A stretch of 64,000 bases of DNA from Anaerococcus lactolyticus ATCC 51172 (GCF_000156575.1 NZ_GG666045.1:184761-248760), one strand, 5' to 3'; counted from the stretch's first letter, positions 1-9,715 are shown. Numbers and translations: made by a program. The notes: a model not told the origin generated them from the letters alone.

Positions 1-1
1 A

Positions 2-1930
2 AAAGAAGCTGATTTAGGAGTAGGTGATATTGGTATTGGTTCATCTGCCTTGATAAATGAATTAGCAAATCAAAAGAAACGTGCTGTCGCTTATGCTTTA
101 AGATATGAAAATGGAAATTTAAAGCAGAAGATTGTTGACGGCAGGCAGGTAGAATATTCTGATTTTTGGTTAGAACAAGGATCTAATTGGGAACATAAAA
201 AATCTTTTTCTTATCTTTTAGAAATAGATGGAAGAAAGAGTAAAACAATAGCATATGATATGCCGATTTTAAGTGATAATGCAGATTTCGTAAATACCTT
301 AAGACTTTTTAAGTCTGAAGTTGTAGATGCTATAAATATCGAAGATTTCACTAGAGGAGATTTTCTTAAGGCTTATGATAACTACATTAATATTTCTTCG
401 ATAAATAAATTTTTATATATTGATGATTCAACATATGAAGGTAAATTTCTAAGGTTGAAACAAGAATATTTTTATGCAGTTTCAGCTATTAGAGATATCT
501 TTAGGAGGCATAACAAGAGGCATGGCAATATAAAGGGGATAGAAAATAATATTAAAATTTTCAGTCACGATATACATCCAAGCCTAGCTCTAATTGAATT
601 TATACGAATTCTAACAAGGGAATATGGATATGAGATGTCAAAAGCAATTGATATGTCAAGAATGGTTTTTGACCATGTTGCTTTTTCAATAACAGACGAT
701 AGCGTTGAAGATTATGATATTGAGATGATTCGAAGAATAAACCCAGAGATTAAGGATGCGATTATTGAGATACAAAAAAATCTTCAGATTATTTCTCCTG
801 AACTAAGTATTATAAAAAATGGTAAAGTATCATTTAGAAATATTAACAAATATCTTTCAGGTGATTATAATTACCTATCTAAAATCATCGCTGAAGCGAG
901 AGAAAATGACATTAATCATTCATATTTTAATTATGGAACAGATAGAATTTTATACTCATCATCTTCAAATGTTGGTCTTTCAAATCTTTTGAGAGATTAT
1001 GGCATAAATTCTTTTGCTTATGAAAAAATTGAAAAAATCAAAAAAATACAAAATAACGAAAGTTTTTTTAAAGATTTAGATAAAGTAAAGTACAATAATA
1101 AATGCAGGTTAGCGAAGATAGTGGAAAATAGTCTGGGAGATGTTATAAATCCTTATTCCATGTATGATATTCAATTATCTATTATGCATGAGAGTAAAAG
1201 ACAGATTTTAAATTGCCTAGCTATTGCATATAAATATTACATGCTTAAATATAACAGCAATCTCAAGCTAACACCTACAACATATATATTTTCAGGTAAG
1301 GCCAATGAAGGCTACTTTATGGCGAAGGAGACTATAAAATTTATCATTGCTCTAAAGAAAATGATAGATAAGGATAAATTTATTAGGGAAAAAATAAAAA
1401 TTGTCTTTGTAGAAGACCTAAATGTGGAAAAAATAAAGCGAGTCTTGCCTGCAGTTGATATTTACTCAAATTTAACCTTGCCTACTCTTGACAACCAGAA
1501 TTTCCATATTCTAAATGCTATCTTTAATATGTCAAATATTATATCTACTAAGGGTGGGATAATTGATAATCTTGATGTAAGTAATTCATTTTACACTTTT
1601 GGAGCAGATTTTGATACAATTCAAAAATTAGATATTGAAAACTCATACAATGCAAATGAGTTTTATTATAATAGTGAAATAGTTAAATTCACAATTGATA
1701 ATTTGTTGAATGAATCTTATGATAATTTTCCTTATAATTTCAAAATTATCTATGACCAGCTTTTGATGTATAACGACTCTTTTAAGATTTTTTATGATCT
1801 TGAAGATCTAGTAAATACTAGAAGTAAAATAGAGAATGAATATTTAGATATTGATAAATGGACTAAAAGGCAAGTAGAAAATATAATATGGGCAAATAAT
1901 TTTAGATTGGATGAAGTAATTAGTAAATAG
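2..1930 (+). CDS. Glycogen phosphorylase homolog, catalytically degenerate, 5' end outside window
   Basis: Partial: the reading frame is open from base 2, so the start lies upstream; about 642 residues are visible. The order of conserved blocks is that of GT35 glycogen/maltodextrin phosphorylase: a GIGSSAL block in place of GLGRLAA, then LRYENGNLKQKI, DIHPSLALIEFIRIL, a KRQILN block, YIFSGKANEGYFMAK and a C-terminal helical part. Key positions are changed. The family VKRIHEYKRQ phosphate-site motif reads LSIMHESKRQ (about 1175-1204). The GTGNMKFMLNG block carrying the pyridoxal-phosphate lysine reads DNQNFHILNA (about 1490-1519), with no lysine. The frame is uninterrupted, so this looks like a maintained pseudoenzyme rather than a decaying gene. 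pulA starts 1 nt after its stop, so the two are probably co-transcribed. A canonical phosphorylase may lie upstream. Confidence 0.85.
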   Translation, partial: KEADLGVGDIGIGSSALINELANQKKRAVAYALRYENGNLKQKIVDGRQVEYSDFWLEQGSNWEHKKSFSYLLEIDGRKSKTIAYDMPILSDNADFVNTLRLFKSEVVDAINIEDFTRGDFLKAYDNYINISSINKFLYIDDSTYEGKFLRLKQEYFYAVSAIRDIFRRHNKRHGNIKGIENNIKIFSHDIHPSLALIEFIRILTREYGYEMSKAIDMSRMVFDHVAFSITDDSVEDYDIEMIRRINPEIKDAIIEIQKNLQIISPELSIIKNGKVSFRNINKYLSGDYNYLSKIIAEARENDINHSYFNYGTDRILYSSSSNVGLSNLLRDYGINSFAYEKIEKIKKIQNNESFFKDLDKVKYNNKCRLAKIVENSLGDVINPYSMYDIQLSIMHESKRQILNCLAIAYKYYMLKYNSNLKLTPTTYIFSGKANEGYFMAKETIKFIIALKKMIDKDKFIREKIKIVFVEDLNVEKIKRVLPAVDIYSNLTLPTLDNQNFHILNAIFNMSNIISTKGGIIDNLDVSNSFYTFGADFDTIQKLDIENSYNANEFYYNSEIVKFTIDNLLNESYDNFPYNFKIIYDQLLMYNDSFKIFYDLEDLVNTRSKIENEYLDIDKWTKRQVENIIWANNFRLDEVISK

Positions 1931-1931
1931 G

Positions 1932-3833
1932 ATGAATTTAGTTAAAAAGAAAAACATTAGCTATAAGGAACTTAAAAAAATTAAGTTAGGAGCAATATAT
2001 TCTAAAGATTTAACAACATTTAGAGTTTTTGCACCAGATAGGGATAAGATAGACCTTGTTATAACTGATAACATAAAAGAAGTCAGAAGAAAAACATATC
2101 CGATGTCAAAAGATGATATGGGGATATTTTCAATAAGCCTAGCAGGGGATTACGATGGTTATTTTTATAATTATATTGTAGAAGATAAGTATGAAGTTAC
2201 AGACCCATACGCATTTTCAGCGTCTATAAATTCTATGTATTCTGCAATCGTAAACCTTGAGGATACAGATCCAGAAGGCTTTAGGGAAAGCAAAATCCCA
2301 GAAATAAAAGAAAATGAAGCAATTATCTATGAGTTGAGTGTAAAAAACTATACATCGGATAAATCAAGTGGGGTATTTAATAGGGGTAAGTTCTTAGGTT
2401 TAGCAGAGACGAATACGTCATATAAAGGCGTAAGAACGGGAATTGATAATATTAAAGACCTGGGTGTTACACACGTTCAAATCCTTCCAATGTATGATTT
2501 TATAAGCGTTGATGAGGATAATTCTAAATTTTTCTGTGATGATAATTATAATTGGGGTTACGATCCTGAATTATATTTTGCACCTGAAGGTTCATACTCA
2601 ACCGATCCAACTAATCCTAAATCTAGGATAAGAGAAGCTAAACAAATGGTCAAGGCCTTCCATGATAAGGGAATAGGTGTAATTATGGATGTGGTTTATA
2701 ACCATACCTTTAAGACTGTTGATTCAAACTTAAATACCTTAGCTCCCCAATATTATCATAGGACAAATCCAGACCATAGCTTTTCTAACGGTTCAGGTTG
2801 TGGTAATGAACTTGCAAGTGAAAAACCTTTTGTGAGAAAATTAATAATAGATTCCTTAATTCATTGGGTTAAAGAGTATAAGATAGATGGTTTTAGATTC
2901 GACCTTATGGCATTAATTGATCTAGAAACAATAAGAATTGCAATCAGAGAATTAAGGAAGATAAACCCTAATATTATTATTTACGGTGAACCATGGATGG
3001 CTTTATCTTCTCCGCTAAGCTATGACCAGCAAATCTGGAAAGGTAAACAAAAATCAAATGGTTTTGGAGTATTTAACGATGATTTTAGGGATGCTATCAA
3101 GGGCGATGTAAATTCTTACGGCAAAGGATATATACAAGGTCTTTTCTATAATAAACATGCTATTGAAACCGGAATAAGAGGTTCAATTGATTATGGAAAT
3201 GGTGATGGCTTTGCAGATGATGCAGCTGAGACAATCAATTATTTTAATTGTCATGATAATTTAATTATTTATGATAAGCTGGCTATTTCATTAGATGATA
3301 CTAGAAATATTAATTCATATATAAAACTCGCTATGGGAATAATCATGCTTTCATTTGGCAAACCCTTTATATATGAAGGAAATGAATTTAACCATAGCAA
3401 AAAGAATGACTCGAACTCATATAATTCACCACTTTCAGTAAATGCTATAAAATGGGAACATAAAAAGAATAACATCGAGATTTTCAATTATACTAAAGAT
3501 TTGATTGAATTGAGAAAAAATATTGAGGCCTTTAAATATACTAGTAAGGATGAGATAGAAAACAGACTTAAATTTATCGAAGGTTTAGAAGATAGTTTAA
3601 TTGGATATATACTAGACAATAAGTATATTGTTCTTATAAATGCTAATGGGCATGATATGTTTGTAAGTTGGAATATATTAGACGAATATTTTAAGGTAAA
3701 CAAGGATAAAAAAATTGTAAAGGTTTTTGATAAAGAGGGTATTAATAAAATAAGCTTAGAGGCGACTGACGGCTTAAGTCTTGAATCTTTGTCAGTAAAT
3801 GTATATAAAATAGGAGATACTTATGGATTATAA
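1932..3833 (+). CDS. pulA: Type I pullulanase (glycogen debranching, GH13)
   Basis: 633 residues. Hydrolyses alpha-1,6 branches of glycogen, pullulan or limit dextrins. An N-terminal CBM48-like beta domain (about 20-110) precedes the GH13 barrel. The type I pullulanase signature YNWGYDP is at 206-212. The catalytic nucleophile is D324 (DGFRFDLM), the acid/base E353 (YGEPW), and the transition-state Asp D442 (NCHDN). VVYNHT is the first GH13 conserved region. There is no signal peptide, so it acts on intracellular glycogen or imported maltodextrin. It begins 1 nt after the phosphorylase homolog and overlaps the phosphoglucomutase start by 11 nt, which indicates translational coupling in a glycogen-use operon. 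All catalytic residues are present, unlike its upstream neighbour. Confidence 0.95.
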   Translation: MNLVKKKNISYKELKKIKLGAIYSKDLTTFRVFAPDRDKIDLVITDNIKEVRRKTYPMSKDDMGIFSISLAGDYDGYFYNYIVEDKYEVTDPYAFSASINSMYSAIVNLEDTDPEGFRESKIPEIKENEAIIYELSVKNYTSDKSSGVFNRGKFLGLAETNTSYKGVRTGIDNIKDLGVTHVQILPMYDFISVDEDNSKFFCDDNYNWGYDPELYFAPEGSYSTDPTNPKSRIREAKQMVKAFHDKGIGVIMDVVYNHTFKTVDSNLNTLAPQYYHRTNPDHSFSNGSGCGNELASEKPFVRKLIIDSLIHWVKEYKIDGFRFDLMALIDLETIRIAIRELRKINPNIIIYGEPWMALSSPLSYDQQIWKGKQKSNGFGVFNDDFRDAIKGDVNSYGKGYIQGLFYNKHAIETGIRGSIDYGNGDGFADDAAETINYFNCHDNLIIYDKLAISLDDTRNINSYIKLAMGIIMLSFGKPFIYEGNEFNHSKKNDSNSYNSPLSVNAIKWEHKKNNIEIFNYTKDLIELRKNIEAFKYTSKDEIENRLKFIEGLEDSLIGYILDNKYIVLINANGHDMFVSWNILDEYFKVNKDKKIVKVFDKEGINKISLEATDGLSLESLSVNVYKIGDTYGL

Positions 3834-5517
3834 GAAAAATTTTGAAATTTGGTACAAGGACGACAGGTTTGATGAGGAAACCAGAAAAGAATTAGAAGCT
3901 ATTAAGAATAATGAAGACGAGATTAAAGATAGGTTTTATCAATCTTTAAAATTTGGAACAGCTGGTTTAAGAGGCAAACTTGGAGCTGGTACAAACAGAA
4001 TGAATAAATACATGGTTGCTCAAGCTACTCAAGGTTTTGCAGATGCAATAGCAGAAGGTGGAGAAGAGGCTAAAAAACGTGGCGTTGCTATAGCTTATGA
4101 CGTTAGACATAAGTCTCTAGAATTTTCTAAAATTGCAGCAGAAGTATTTGCAGCTAATGGCATAAAAGTTTATATTCATAAGGATATAGAGCTAACTCCT
4201 GTATGTTCATTTACTATTCGTGAGTTAGGATGCGTAGCTGGTGTAATGGTAACAGCTTCTCACAATCCTAGAGAATATAATGGTTACAAAGCTTATAATG
4301 AAGAAGGTAGCCAAATTATGGACCAAACAGCTAATAAGATTTTATCTTATATTGGTGATCATCCAGACTTTTTCGAAATACCTAGAAAAGATTTTGAGGA
4401 AGGTCTAAAAGAAGGAATAATTGAGTACGTTCCAGATGAAGTGATAGAAAAATATATGTCATTAATATTAGATTGCTCTATCAATGATAAGGGTATTGAT
4501 AAGGATATTTGCGTTGTTTATTCACCACTAAACGGTACAGGTAATAAGCTAGTTAGAAGAATTCTTAAAGAAAGAAATTTCACTAATATCCATGTTGTAA
4601 AGGAACAGGAAAATCCTGATCCTGATTTTACTACAGTAGGTTATCCAAATCCAGAGGACCCAAAGGCCTTCAAGTATTCAGAAGAACTTGGTAAAAAAGT
4701 TGGTGCTGACTTACTTCTTGCGACAGATCCTGATGCTGATAGGTGTGCAGTGGAAGTTAGAGATAGAAATGGTGAATATCAATTCTTAACAGGAAATTTA
4801 ATTGGAACACTCCTAACTCAATATATCTTATCAGGACTCGATGCTAAAGGTGAATTGCCAAAAAATCCAGCAGTTGTTAAATCTATAGTAACTACAGACC
4901 TTATTGCTCCAATTGCCAAAAAATATGGTGTTAAGAAATACGATGTTTTAACAGGGTTCAAAAACATTTATGATAAGGCAAATGAACTTGAAAGAAATAA
5001 TTCGGGTAAGTTTGTTTTTGGTTTTGAAGAATCTATCGGTTACAATTATAAGGATTTCGTAAGAGATAAGGATGCTGTTACAGCTGCCATGTTGATAACC
5101 GAAATGACTGCTTACTATAAATCACAAGGTAAAACTCTTCTAGATGTAATAGAACAAATTTATAAAGAACATGGTTATTATTCTAATGAAGTTGTATCAA
5201 TTGTGCTCGAAGGAGCTGATGGCCAAGCAAGAATTGGTAGAATAATGACAGATGTTAGAGAAAACCCTATTAAAGAAATTAATGGTGAAGAAGTTTCTAA
5301 AGTCATAGACTATCAAAATGATGAGACTGGTCTTCCAAAATCCAATGTTTTAAAATGCTATTTTAGCGACGATTCTTGGGTAACTTTAAGACCATCTGGT
5401 ACAGAACCAAAAATAAAAATATATGTAAACGCAATTTCTGATTCTATGGACAAAGCCTTAGCAAAGAAAAATGCAATCGTTAAGTATATGGAAAGTTTAA
5501 TCGATTCTATAAAATAA
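3823..5517 (+). CDS. pgcA: Phospho-sugar mutase (phosphoglucomutase/phosphomannomutase)
   Basis: 564 residues, typical of the long bacterial alpha-D-phosphohexomutases (PgcA type). Interconverts glucose-1-phosphate and glucose-6-phosphate, joining glycogen breakdown to glycolysis. The active-site phosphoserine is S146 in TASHNP, the Mg-binding loop is DPDADR (302-307), the sugar-binding GFEESIGY motif follows, and the C-terminal phosphate-binding RPSGTEPK is present. The start overlaps the pulA end by 11 nt with a GGAG-like site inside pulA. It is last in the glycogen operon and is followed by a hairpin terminator. Substrate preference between glucose and mannose phosphates cannot be read from sequence; context favours glucose. 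Confidence 0.93.
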   Translation: MDYKKNFEIWYKDDRFDEETRKELEAIKNNEDEIKDRFYQSLKFGTAGLRGKLGAGTNRMNKYMVAQATQGFADAIAEGGEEAKKRGVAIAYDVRHKSLEFSKIAAEVFAANGIKVYIHKDIELTPVCSFTIRELGCVAGVMVTASHNPREYNGYKAYNEEGSQIMDQTANKILSYIGDHPDFFEIPRKDFEEGLKEGIIEYVPDEVIEKYMSLILDCSINDKGIDKDICVVYSPLNGTGNKLVRRILKERNFTNIHVVKEQENPDPDFTTVGYPNPEDPKAFKYSEELGKKVGADLLLATDPDADRCAVEVRDRNGEYQFLTGNLIGTLLTQYILSGLDAKGELPKNPAVVKSIVTTDLIAPIAKKYGVKKYDVLTGFKNIYDKANELERNNSGKFVFGFEESIGYNYKDFVRDKDAVTAAMLITEMTAYYKSQGKTLLDVIEQIYKEHGYYSNEVVSIVLEGADGQARIGRIMTDVRENPIKEINGEEVSKVIDYQNDETGLPKSNVLKCYFSDDSWVTLRPSGTEPKIKIYVNAISDSMDKALAKKNAIVKYMESLIDSIK

Positions 5518-5529
5518 TACGTTTATTTA

Positions 5530-5557
5530 AAATCTCAGGGTAAAACCTGAGATTTTT
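5530..5557 (+). terminator. Intrinsic terminator after pgcA
   Basis: A 10-bp perfect stem AAATCTCAGG / CCTGAGATTT with a 6-nt loop, followed by a short T run. It separates the glycogen operon from the FHA-SEDS-PBP operon. Confidence 0.85.
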
Positions 5558-5618
5558 CTCTTGAAAACTTGAATTTCGATTAAAATATCATAATATATAG
5601 CCAAGGAGTATTAGATAT

Positions 5619-6122
5619 ATGGAAAAATTTTTTAGTGTAATTGATAAAATATTTTCAATTAATGTTTTTGGAAGCCTAACTTTATATCAATTACTATCGA
5701 CAATATTAAAGTATATTTTTGTTTTCGTAGTTTTCTATTTTATTTACTCTATAATTAGAATAATATATTACGATGTTAGAACTACTTTAAAAAAAGAACA
5801 AGAATCAGATACTTATTTAAAATTGATAAATATAAATGATGGTTTTAGTTTTATGGTTCAAGAATATTATTTCATAGGTGAGGATAATACAATTGGCCGT
5901 GATGCAAGAAATACTATAAGCATAAATGATAAATACATGTCAAAATTTCATGCTAGAATTTTACAAGATGAAAATATGTATTTTCTTGAAGATTTAAAAT
6001 CAGCAAATGGAACTTACTTAAATGATGAAAAAATAACAGATGCTATTGAACTTAAATCTGGGGATATCATTAGGCTTGGTTCGCTTAAATTCTTATTTAT
6101 CCAAGGTGATCATGATGAATAG
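5619..6122 (+). CDS. Membrane-anchored FHA domain protein
   Basis: 167 residues. One N-terminal membrane segment (about 25-50) is followed by a cytoplasmic forkhead-associated domain (about 85-165). The phosphothreonine-binding residues are in place: IGRD (the GR arginine), SKFHARI (SxxH), and SANGTYL (NG). FHA domains bind phosphothreonine peptides. The gene overlaps the next SEDS gene by 8 nt, and a class B PBP follows. The FHA-RodA-PbpA order resembles the actinobacterial fhaB-rodA-pbpA locus, where Ser/Thr kinases regulate wall synthesis. It may tether or regulate the SEDS-PBP pair; that role is inferred. An AAGGAG site lies upstream of the ATG. Confidence 0.88.
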   Translation: MEKFFSVIDKIFSINVFGSLTLYQLLSTILKYIFVFVVFYFIYSIIRIIYYDVRTTLKKEQESDTYLKLININDGFSFMVQEYYFIGEDNTIGRDARNTISINDKYMSKFHARILQDENMYFLEDLKSANGTYLNDEKITDAIELKSGDIIRLGSLKFLFIQGDHDE

Positions 6123-7380
6123 AACTTTTGATAAATTAGAAAAATCTATGATAATTACAAGAGCAAAAGCAAATTTAAACTTATTTTTATTTGAGTTTTT
6201 ATCTTTGTCTTTAGCTATGATATTTAATATTAAAAATTTAACTAGTATGGATTTTTATACTTATCTAGCAATACTTATTGTAACTTTGCTTACATCTTTT
6301 TTGGTAGATAGGTTTACCAAGTCTGACAATATCTTGCTTTTGATTGTAAATATGTTATTTTCAATTGGGGTAGCCATTATATATAGACTTGACCCAAAAC
6401 TTGGCAGAAGACAATTGCAAATCTATATTGTAGGTGTAATCCTATTTTTTATGACTTATTTTATTTTAAAATCTTATAAGAAATGGGATAAATTTATTTT
6501 ATTTTACGCAGGCATTTCTATTGCTTTGTTCATATTTACATTGATTTTTGGTACCAATTTATATGGAGCAAAAAACTGGATTATAGTTGCACATAAATTT
6601 AGTATCCAGCCTTCAGAATTTATAAAGGTCCCTCTTGCTTTTTTTATTGCAAGCTTTTACACTAATTTTAATCAAATTAGCCTAAAACCCTTTGGAAGGT
6701 ATTTTATGAATTTTATGATTTATGTATTCATAGGATTCTTATTTCTTCAAAAGGATTTGGGAACTGCGTTAATATTTTTTGGAGTCTTAATTTTAAGTCA
6801 ATTTGTTTATGAAAAAGACAGGAAACTTATTTTTATAAATATGTTTTTTATGATAATAGGCTCTATCGTTGCTTATTTTCTATTTGGACACGTTAGGATT
6901 AGAGTTTCAACTTGGCTTGACCCATGGTCAGACATAGATGCAACAGGCTATCAAATTACCCAAGCCTTATTTGCTACCGCAAGTGGTGGTTTATTTGGGA
7001 CTGGTATTGGTCTAGGTAGGCCTGACTATATTCCAGTAGCAGAATCAGATTTTATTTTCTCAGCTATTTGTGAAGAAATGGGAGTTTTTATGGGTGTAGG
7101 AGTTGTATTGTTATTTATGATACTCGTCTATAGAGCTTTAAAGATTTCTCTAACTCAACAAAATAAATTTTATTCTGTACTAGCCTTTTGTATAGGAATT
7201 TTATTTGCCTTACAGACTTTCATCATTCTTGGTGGTGTCCTTAAGCTTATTCCATTAACAGGAGTAACCCTACCATTTATTAGTCAAGGAGGCTCATCAA
7301 TGTTATCTGGATTTATCCTTCTAGGATGCCTTCAATATTGTGGGGAAGAAATAAAAGAAGGAGGCAAGAGTGACAGATAA
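6115..7380 (+). CDS. SEDS peptidoglycan glycosyltransferase (FtsW/RodA family)
   Basis: About 421 residues and about 10 membrane helices. SEDS proteins polymerise lipid II into glycan strands with a partner class B PBP. Family motifs include GAKNWI, QPSEFIKV, DPW followed by GYQ, GLFGTGIGLGRPD, AESDFIFS and a C-terminal FISQGGSS loop. I place the start at 6115, 5 nt after AAGGTGA and overlapping the FHA gene by 8 nt; 6112 is possible, and a longer frame from 6040 lacks support. The next gene is a class B PBP that overlaps the 3' end by 11 nt, so this is a dedicated SEDS-PBP pair. FtsW and RodA cannot be separated by eye; pairing with a short PbpA-like PBP favours a RodA-like role. Confidence 0.93.
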   Translation: MNRTFDKLEKSMIITRAKANLNLFLFEFLSLSLAMIFNIKNLTSMDFYTYLAILIVTLLTSFLVDRFTKSDNILLLIVNMLFSIGVAIIYRLDPKLGRRQLQIYIVGVILFFMTYFILKSYKKWDKFILFYAGISIALFIFTLIFGTNLYGAKNWIIVAHKFSIQPSEFIKVPLAFFIASFYTNFNQISLKPFGRYFMNFMIYVFIGFLFLQKDLGTALIFFGVLILSQFVYEKDRKLIFINMFFMIIGSIVAYFLFGHVRIRVSTWLDPWSDIDATGYQITQALFATASGGLFGTGIGLGRPDYIPVAESDFIFSAICEEMGVFMGVGVVLLFMILVYRALKISLTQQNKFYSVLAFCIGILFALQTFIILGGVLKLIPLTGVTLPFISQGGSSMLSGFILLGCLQYCGEEIKEGGKSDR

Positions 7381-8890
7381 TAGAGAAAATAAAAAAAGAA
7401 TTACTGGTAAAAGTTTCATTGACAAAATAAAGGAACTTGAAGAAAAACAAAGATATAAGGAAAATAACCAATTAAAAGTCTTATCCAAATCAACCCTAAA
7501 CAAAAGATTGGTATTTGTTATGATATTTTTTGTTTGTTTGTTTATGTTCCTAACCCTATATTTAGTCTATTTTCAACTATTTAAGGCAAAGTCCTTAGCA
7601 GAAAACTCTCATAATAGGAGACTTTGGCTTAATGAAGATTTAGTAAAAAGAGGAAGTATATACGATAAAAATGGAAATGTTTTAGCATTTAGCAAACAGG
7701 ATGGATCTGGAAAGCAAGTAAGAATTTATAATTATCCAGAAGCATCAGCTCCAATTACAGGTTATTCTTCAACTACTTACGGTAAAACTGGTATTGAAAA
7801 ATCCTATAATAAAGAACTACTCGCGATTAGCGGAGAAAACTTCAGTCAATTTAGGAAGATGGTTGTAAAAAAGGATACAGGAAATAACCTTCATCTAAGT
7901 GTTGATCAAAATATTCAAAATATTGTTTATAACTACCTTAGTGCTCACAAGGGGGCATGTGTAGTCATGAATCCGACAACTGGACAGGTTTTAGCAATGG
8001 TATCAACACCAAGTTTTAACCCAAATAGTCTCGATGATGATTGGAATAATCTAATTCAAACAGACGATGGAAGGCTTATTAATAGGGCTTGTTTAGGTTT
8101 ATATAGGCCGGGTTCCACTTTTAAAATTATTACTTCTGCATCGATTTTAGATAATGACATTAATACTTCTTACAATGATAAAGGAAGTGAAATTGTCCAA
8201 GGCTATGAAATAAAAAACTTTGAAGACCAAATATTTGGTAGCTTGAATTTAAGGACAGCTTTCATTAATTCTGCTAACACATATTTTGCCAACAAAGCAG
8301 TAAAATTAGGTAGGGATAAATTAGCAAAAACTAGTGAGAATTTTGCTTTCAATAAAGACTATGAATTTGATTTGGATAAAAATAAGTCTGTTATACCTTT
8401 TAAGGATTTAAATCAAGCAGACCTTGCTATGACAGGTTTTGGTTATGGAAAAACTCAGGTTACTCCTTTGCATATGGCTATGGTTACATCAGCTATTGCC
8501 AATAATGGAGTTATGATGAAGCCAAGACTTGTGGATAAAATTACCAATAAGGAAAACGACGTTATCTTTGAAGCGGAAGATGAAATATTATCTAAGGCAA
8601 CTAGTGAAACTACAGCAAATGCTATAAGAGATTTGATGGTAGAAGTAGTAAGAAATGGTACAGGAAGTGCGGCTTATATCGATTGGGTAAAGCTTGCTGG
8701 TAAAACAGGTACTGCTGATAAGGCAGATGGTAAAGTAGATGCATGGTTTGTTGGCTTTGCTCCTGCAGATGACCCCAAAATTGCTTTTGCTATCGTTATT
8801 GAAGATAGTCAAGGCACAGGTGGTGAAGTAGCTGCGCCTTTAGCAAGAAGAATCGTTAGAGACATTTTTAATACAATTTCATTTAATTAA
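7370..8890 (+). CDS. Class B penicillin-binding protein (PbpA-like transpeptidase)
   Basis: 506 residues. Cross-links peptidoglycan as partner of the SEDS polymerase encoded just upstream. Cytoplasmic tail 1-45, one membrane helix about 47-70, a short pedestal, then the transpeptidase domain with active-site STFK at 249-252, SAN at 301-303 and KTG at 445-447. It is short for PBP2/FtsI (usually 600 or more) and close in length to actinobacterial PbpA. Start is GTG at 7370 after GAAGGAGG, inside the SEDS gene. The C terminus has no PASTA repeats. It is last in the FHA-SEDS-PBP operon and ends tail to tail with nadK without a spacer. Confidence 0.94.
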   Translation: MTDNRENKKRITGKSFIDKIKELEEKQRYKENNQLKVLSKSTLNKRLVFVMIFFVCLFMFLTLYLVYFQLFKAKSLAENSHNRRLWLNEDLVKRGSIYDKNGNVLAFSKQDGSGKQVRIYNYPEASAPITGYSSTTYGKTGIEKSYNKELLAISGENFSQFRKMVVKKDTGNNLHLSVDQNIQNIVYNYLSAHKGACVVMNPTTGQVLAMVSTPSFNPNSLDDDWNNLIQTDDGRLINRACLGLYRPGSTFKIITSASILDNDINTSYNDKGSEIVQGYEIKNFEDQIFGSLNLRTAFINSANTYFANKAVKLGRDKLAKTSENFAFNKDYEFDLDKNKSVIPFKDLNQADLAMTGFGYGKTQVTPLHMAMVTSAIANNGVMMKPRLVDKITNKENDVIFEAEDEILSKATSETTANAIRDLMVEVVRNGTGSAAYIDWVKLAGKTGTADKADGKVDAWFVGFAPADDPKIAFAIVIEDSQGTGGEVAAPLARRIVRDIFNTISFN

Positions 8891-9676
8891 TTACATAAGC
8901 TTATTTTTAATATTAGTCCAGTAATGGTTTTTATTGAGAATAAGCTTATTTATTTTGTTTTGAGAAACACCAATCTTAATTTTATAGTCTTGGGTAAAAA
9001 ATTCTTTTCCGTCAAATATAAAAACTGTGTGATAGTTATCTCTTTTTGAAACTGAAATTTCTACACTAGCATCATTGGGTAGAACAACAGGGCACTTTAA
9101 AGCCTTGTTAAGGTTTGAATAAACTGGAGCTACTGGTGTAAGCTGGTAGCCGTTGAGGGACTGGTGGAGGATTGCTCCTTTAGCTGAAAGATTATAAGCA
9201 GTTGATCCATGTGGGGTAGAGATTATTAGGCCATCACCTGAGTAGTACTCAATGAAGTTGCCATCAATAAAAACTTTTAGCCTAATTATCTGGTTTTTAC
9301 TTGATTTTACAACCACTTCATTTATAGCATTAATTTTTTTGTTATTTATTTTAGATTCAAGCACTGTTAGCTCTTCAATAGAGTATTCTTTTTTTGAAAG
9401 AGCAGCTACAAATTCATCAAGCATATCAACTTCTATTTCCTGGTAAAAACCAAGATGGCCAGTATTAATTCCAATAAAAGGAATAGGTGAAAAATTAGTA
9501 AGGTGCACGGCATTTAAAAATGTTCCATCTCCACCAATTACAAGATTTAAAAAAGCGTTTTTGTTGTAATGGGTGCTAACTTGATACCCATTGCTTTGTA
9601 ATATGTTTTTTACCTTATGAAAAATAGTATTTGTATATCTAGATTTGTTCTTAAAAATATTAATTATATTTGTCAT
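8891..9676 (-). CDS. nadK: NAD kinase
   Basis: 261 residues. Phosphorylates NAD to NADP using ATP or polyphosphate. Shows the NAD-kinase signature GGDGTFLNAV (GGDGT at 48-52), NTGHLGF, the NAD-binding STPHGSTAYNLSAKG block and LTPVAP. It is somewhat short but complete for Firmicutes NadK. Start ATG at 9676 with AAAGGA just upstream on the minus strand. It is one of only two minus-strand genes here. It is divergent from an rluA-type gene with only 39 bp between start codons, so each promoter must sit close to or inside the other gene. Its stop abuts the PBP stop directly. Confidence 0.94.
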   Translation of the reverse strand: MTNIINIFKNKSRYTNTIFHKVKNILQSNGYQVSTHYNKNAFLNLVIGGDGTFLNAVHLTNFSPIPFIGINTGHLGFYQEIEVDMLDEFVAALSKKEYSIEELTVLESKINNKKINAINEVVVKSSKNQIIRLKVFIDGNFIEYYSGDGLIISTPHGSTAYNLSAKGAILHQSLNGYQLTPVAPVYSNLNKALKCPVVLPNDASVEISVSKRDNYHTVFIFDGKEFFTQDYKIKIGVSQNKINKLILNKNHYWTNIKNKLM

Positions 9677-9715
9677 ATCATATCCTTTCGATTATATTAT
9701 ATCATAGGAGCTAGT

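Noticed and set aside
1..5518. A cre operator controlling the glycogen operon
   Set aside because: The promoter of the operon is outside the window, and no convincing WTGNAARCGNWWWCA match was found within it by eye.
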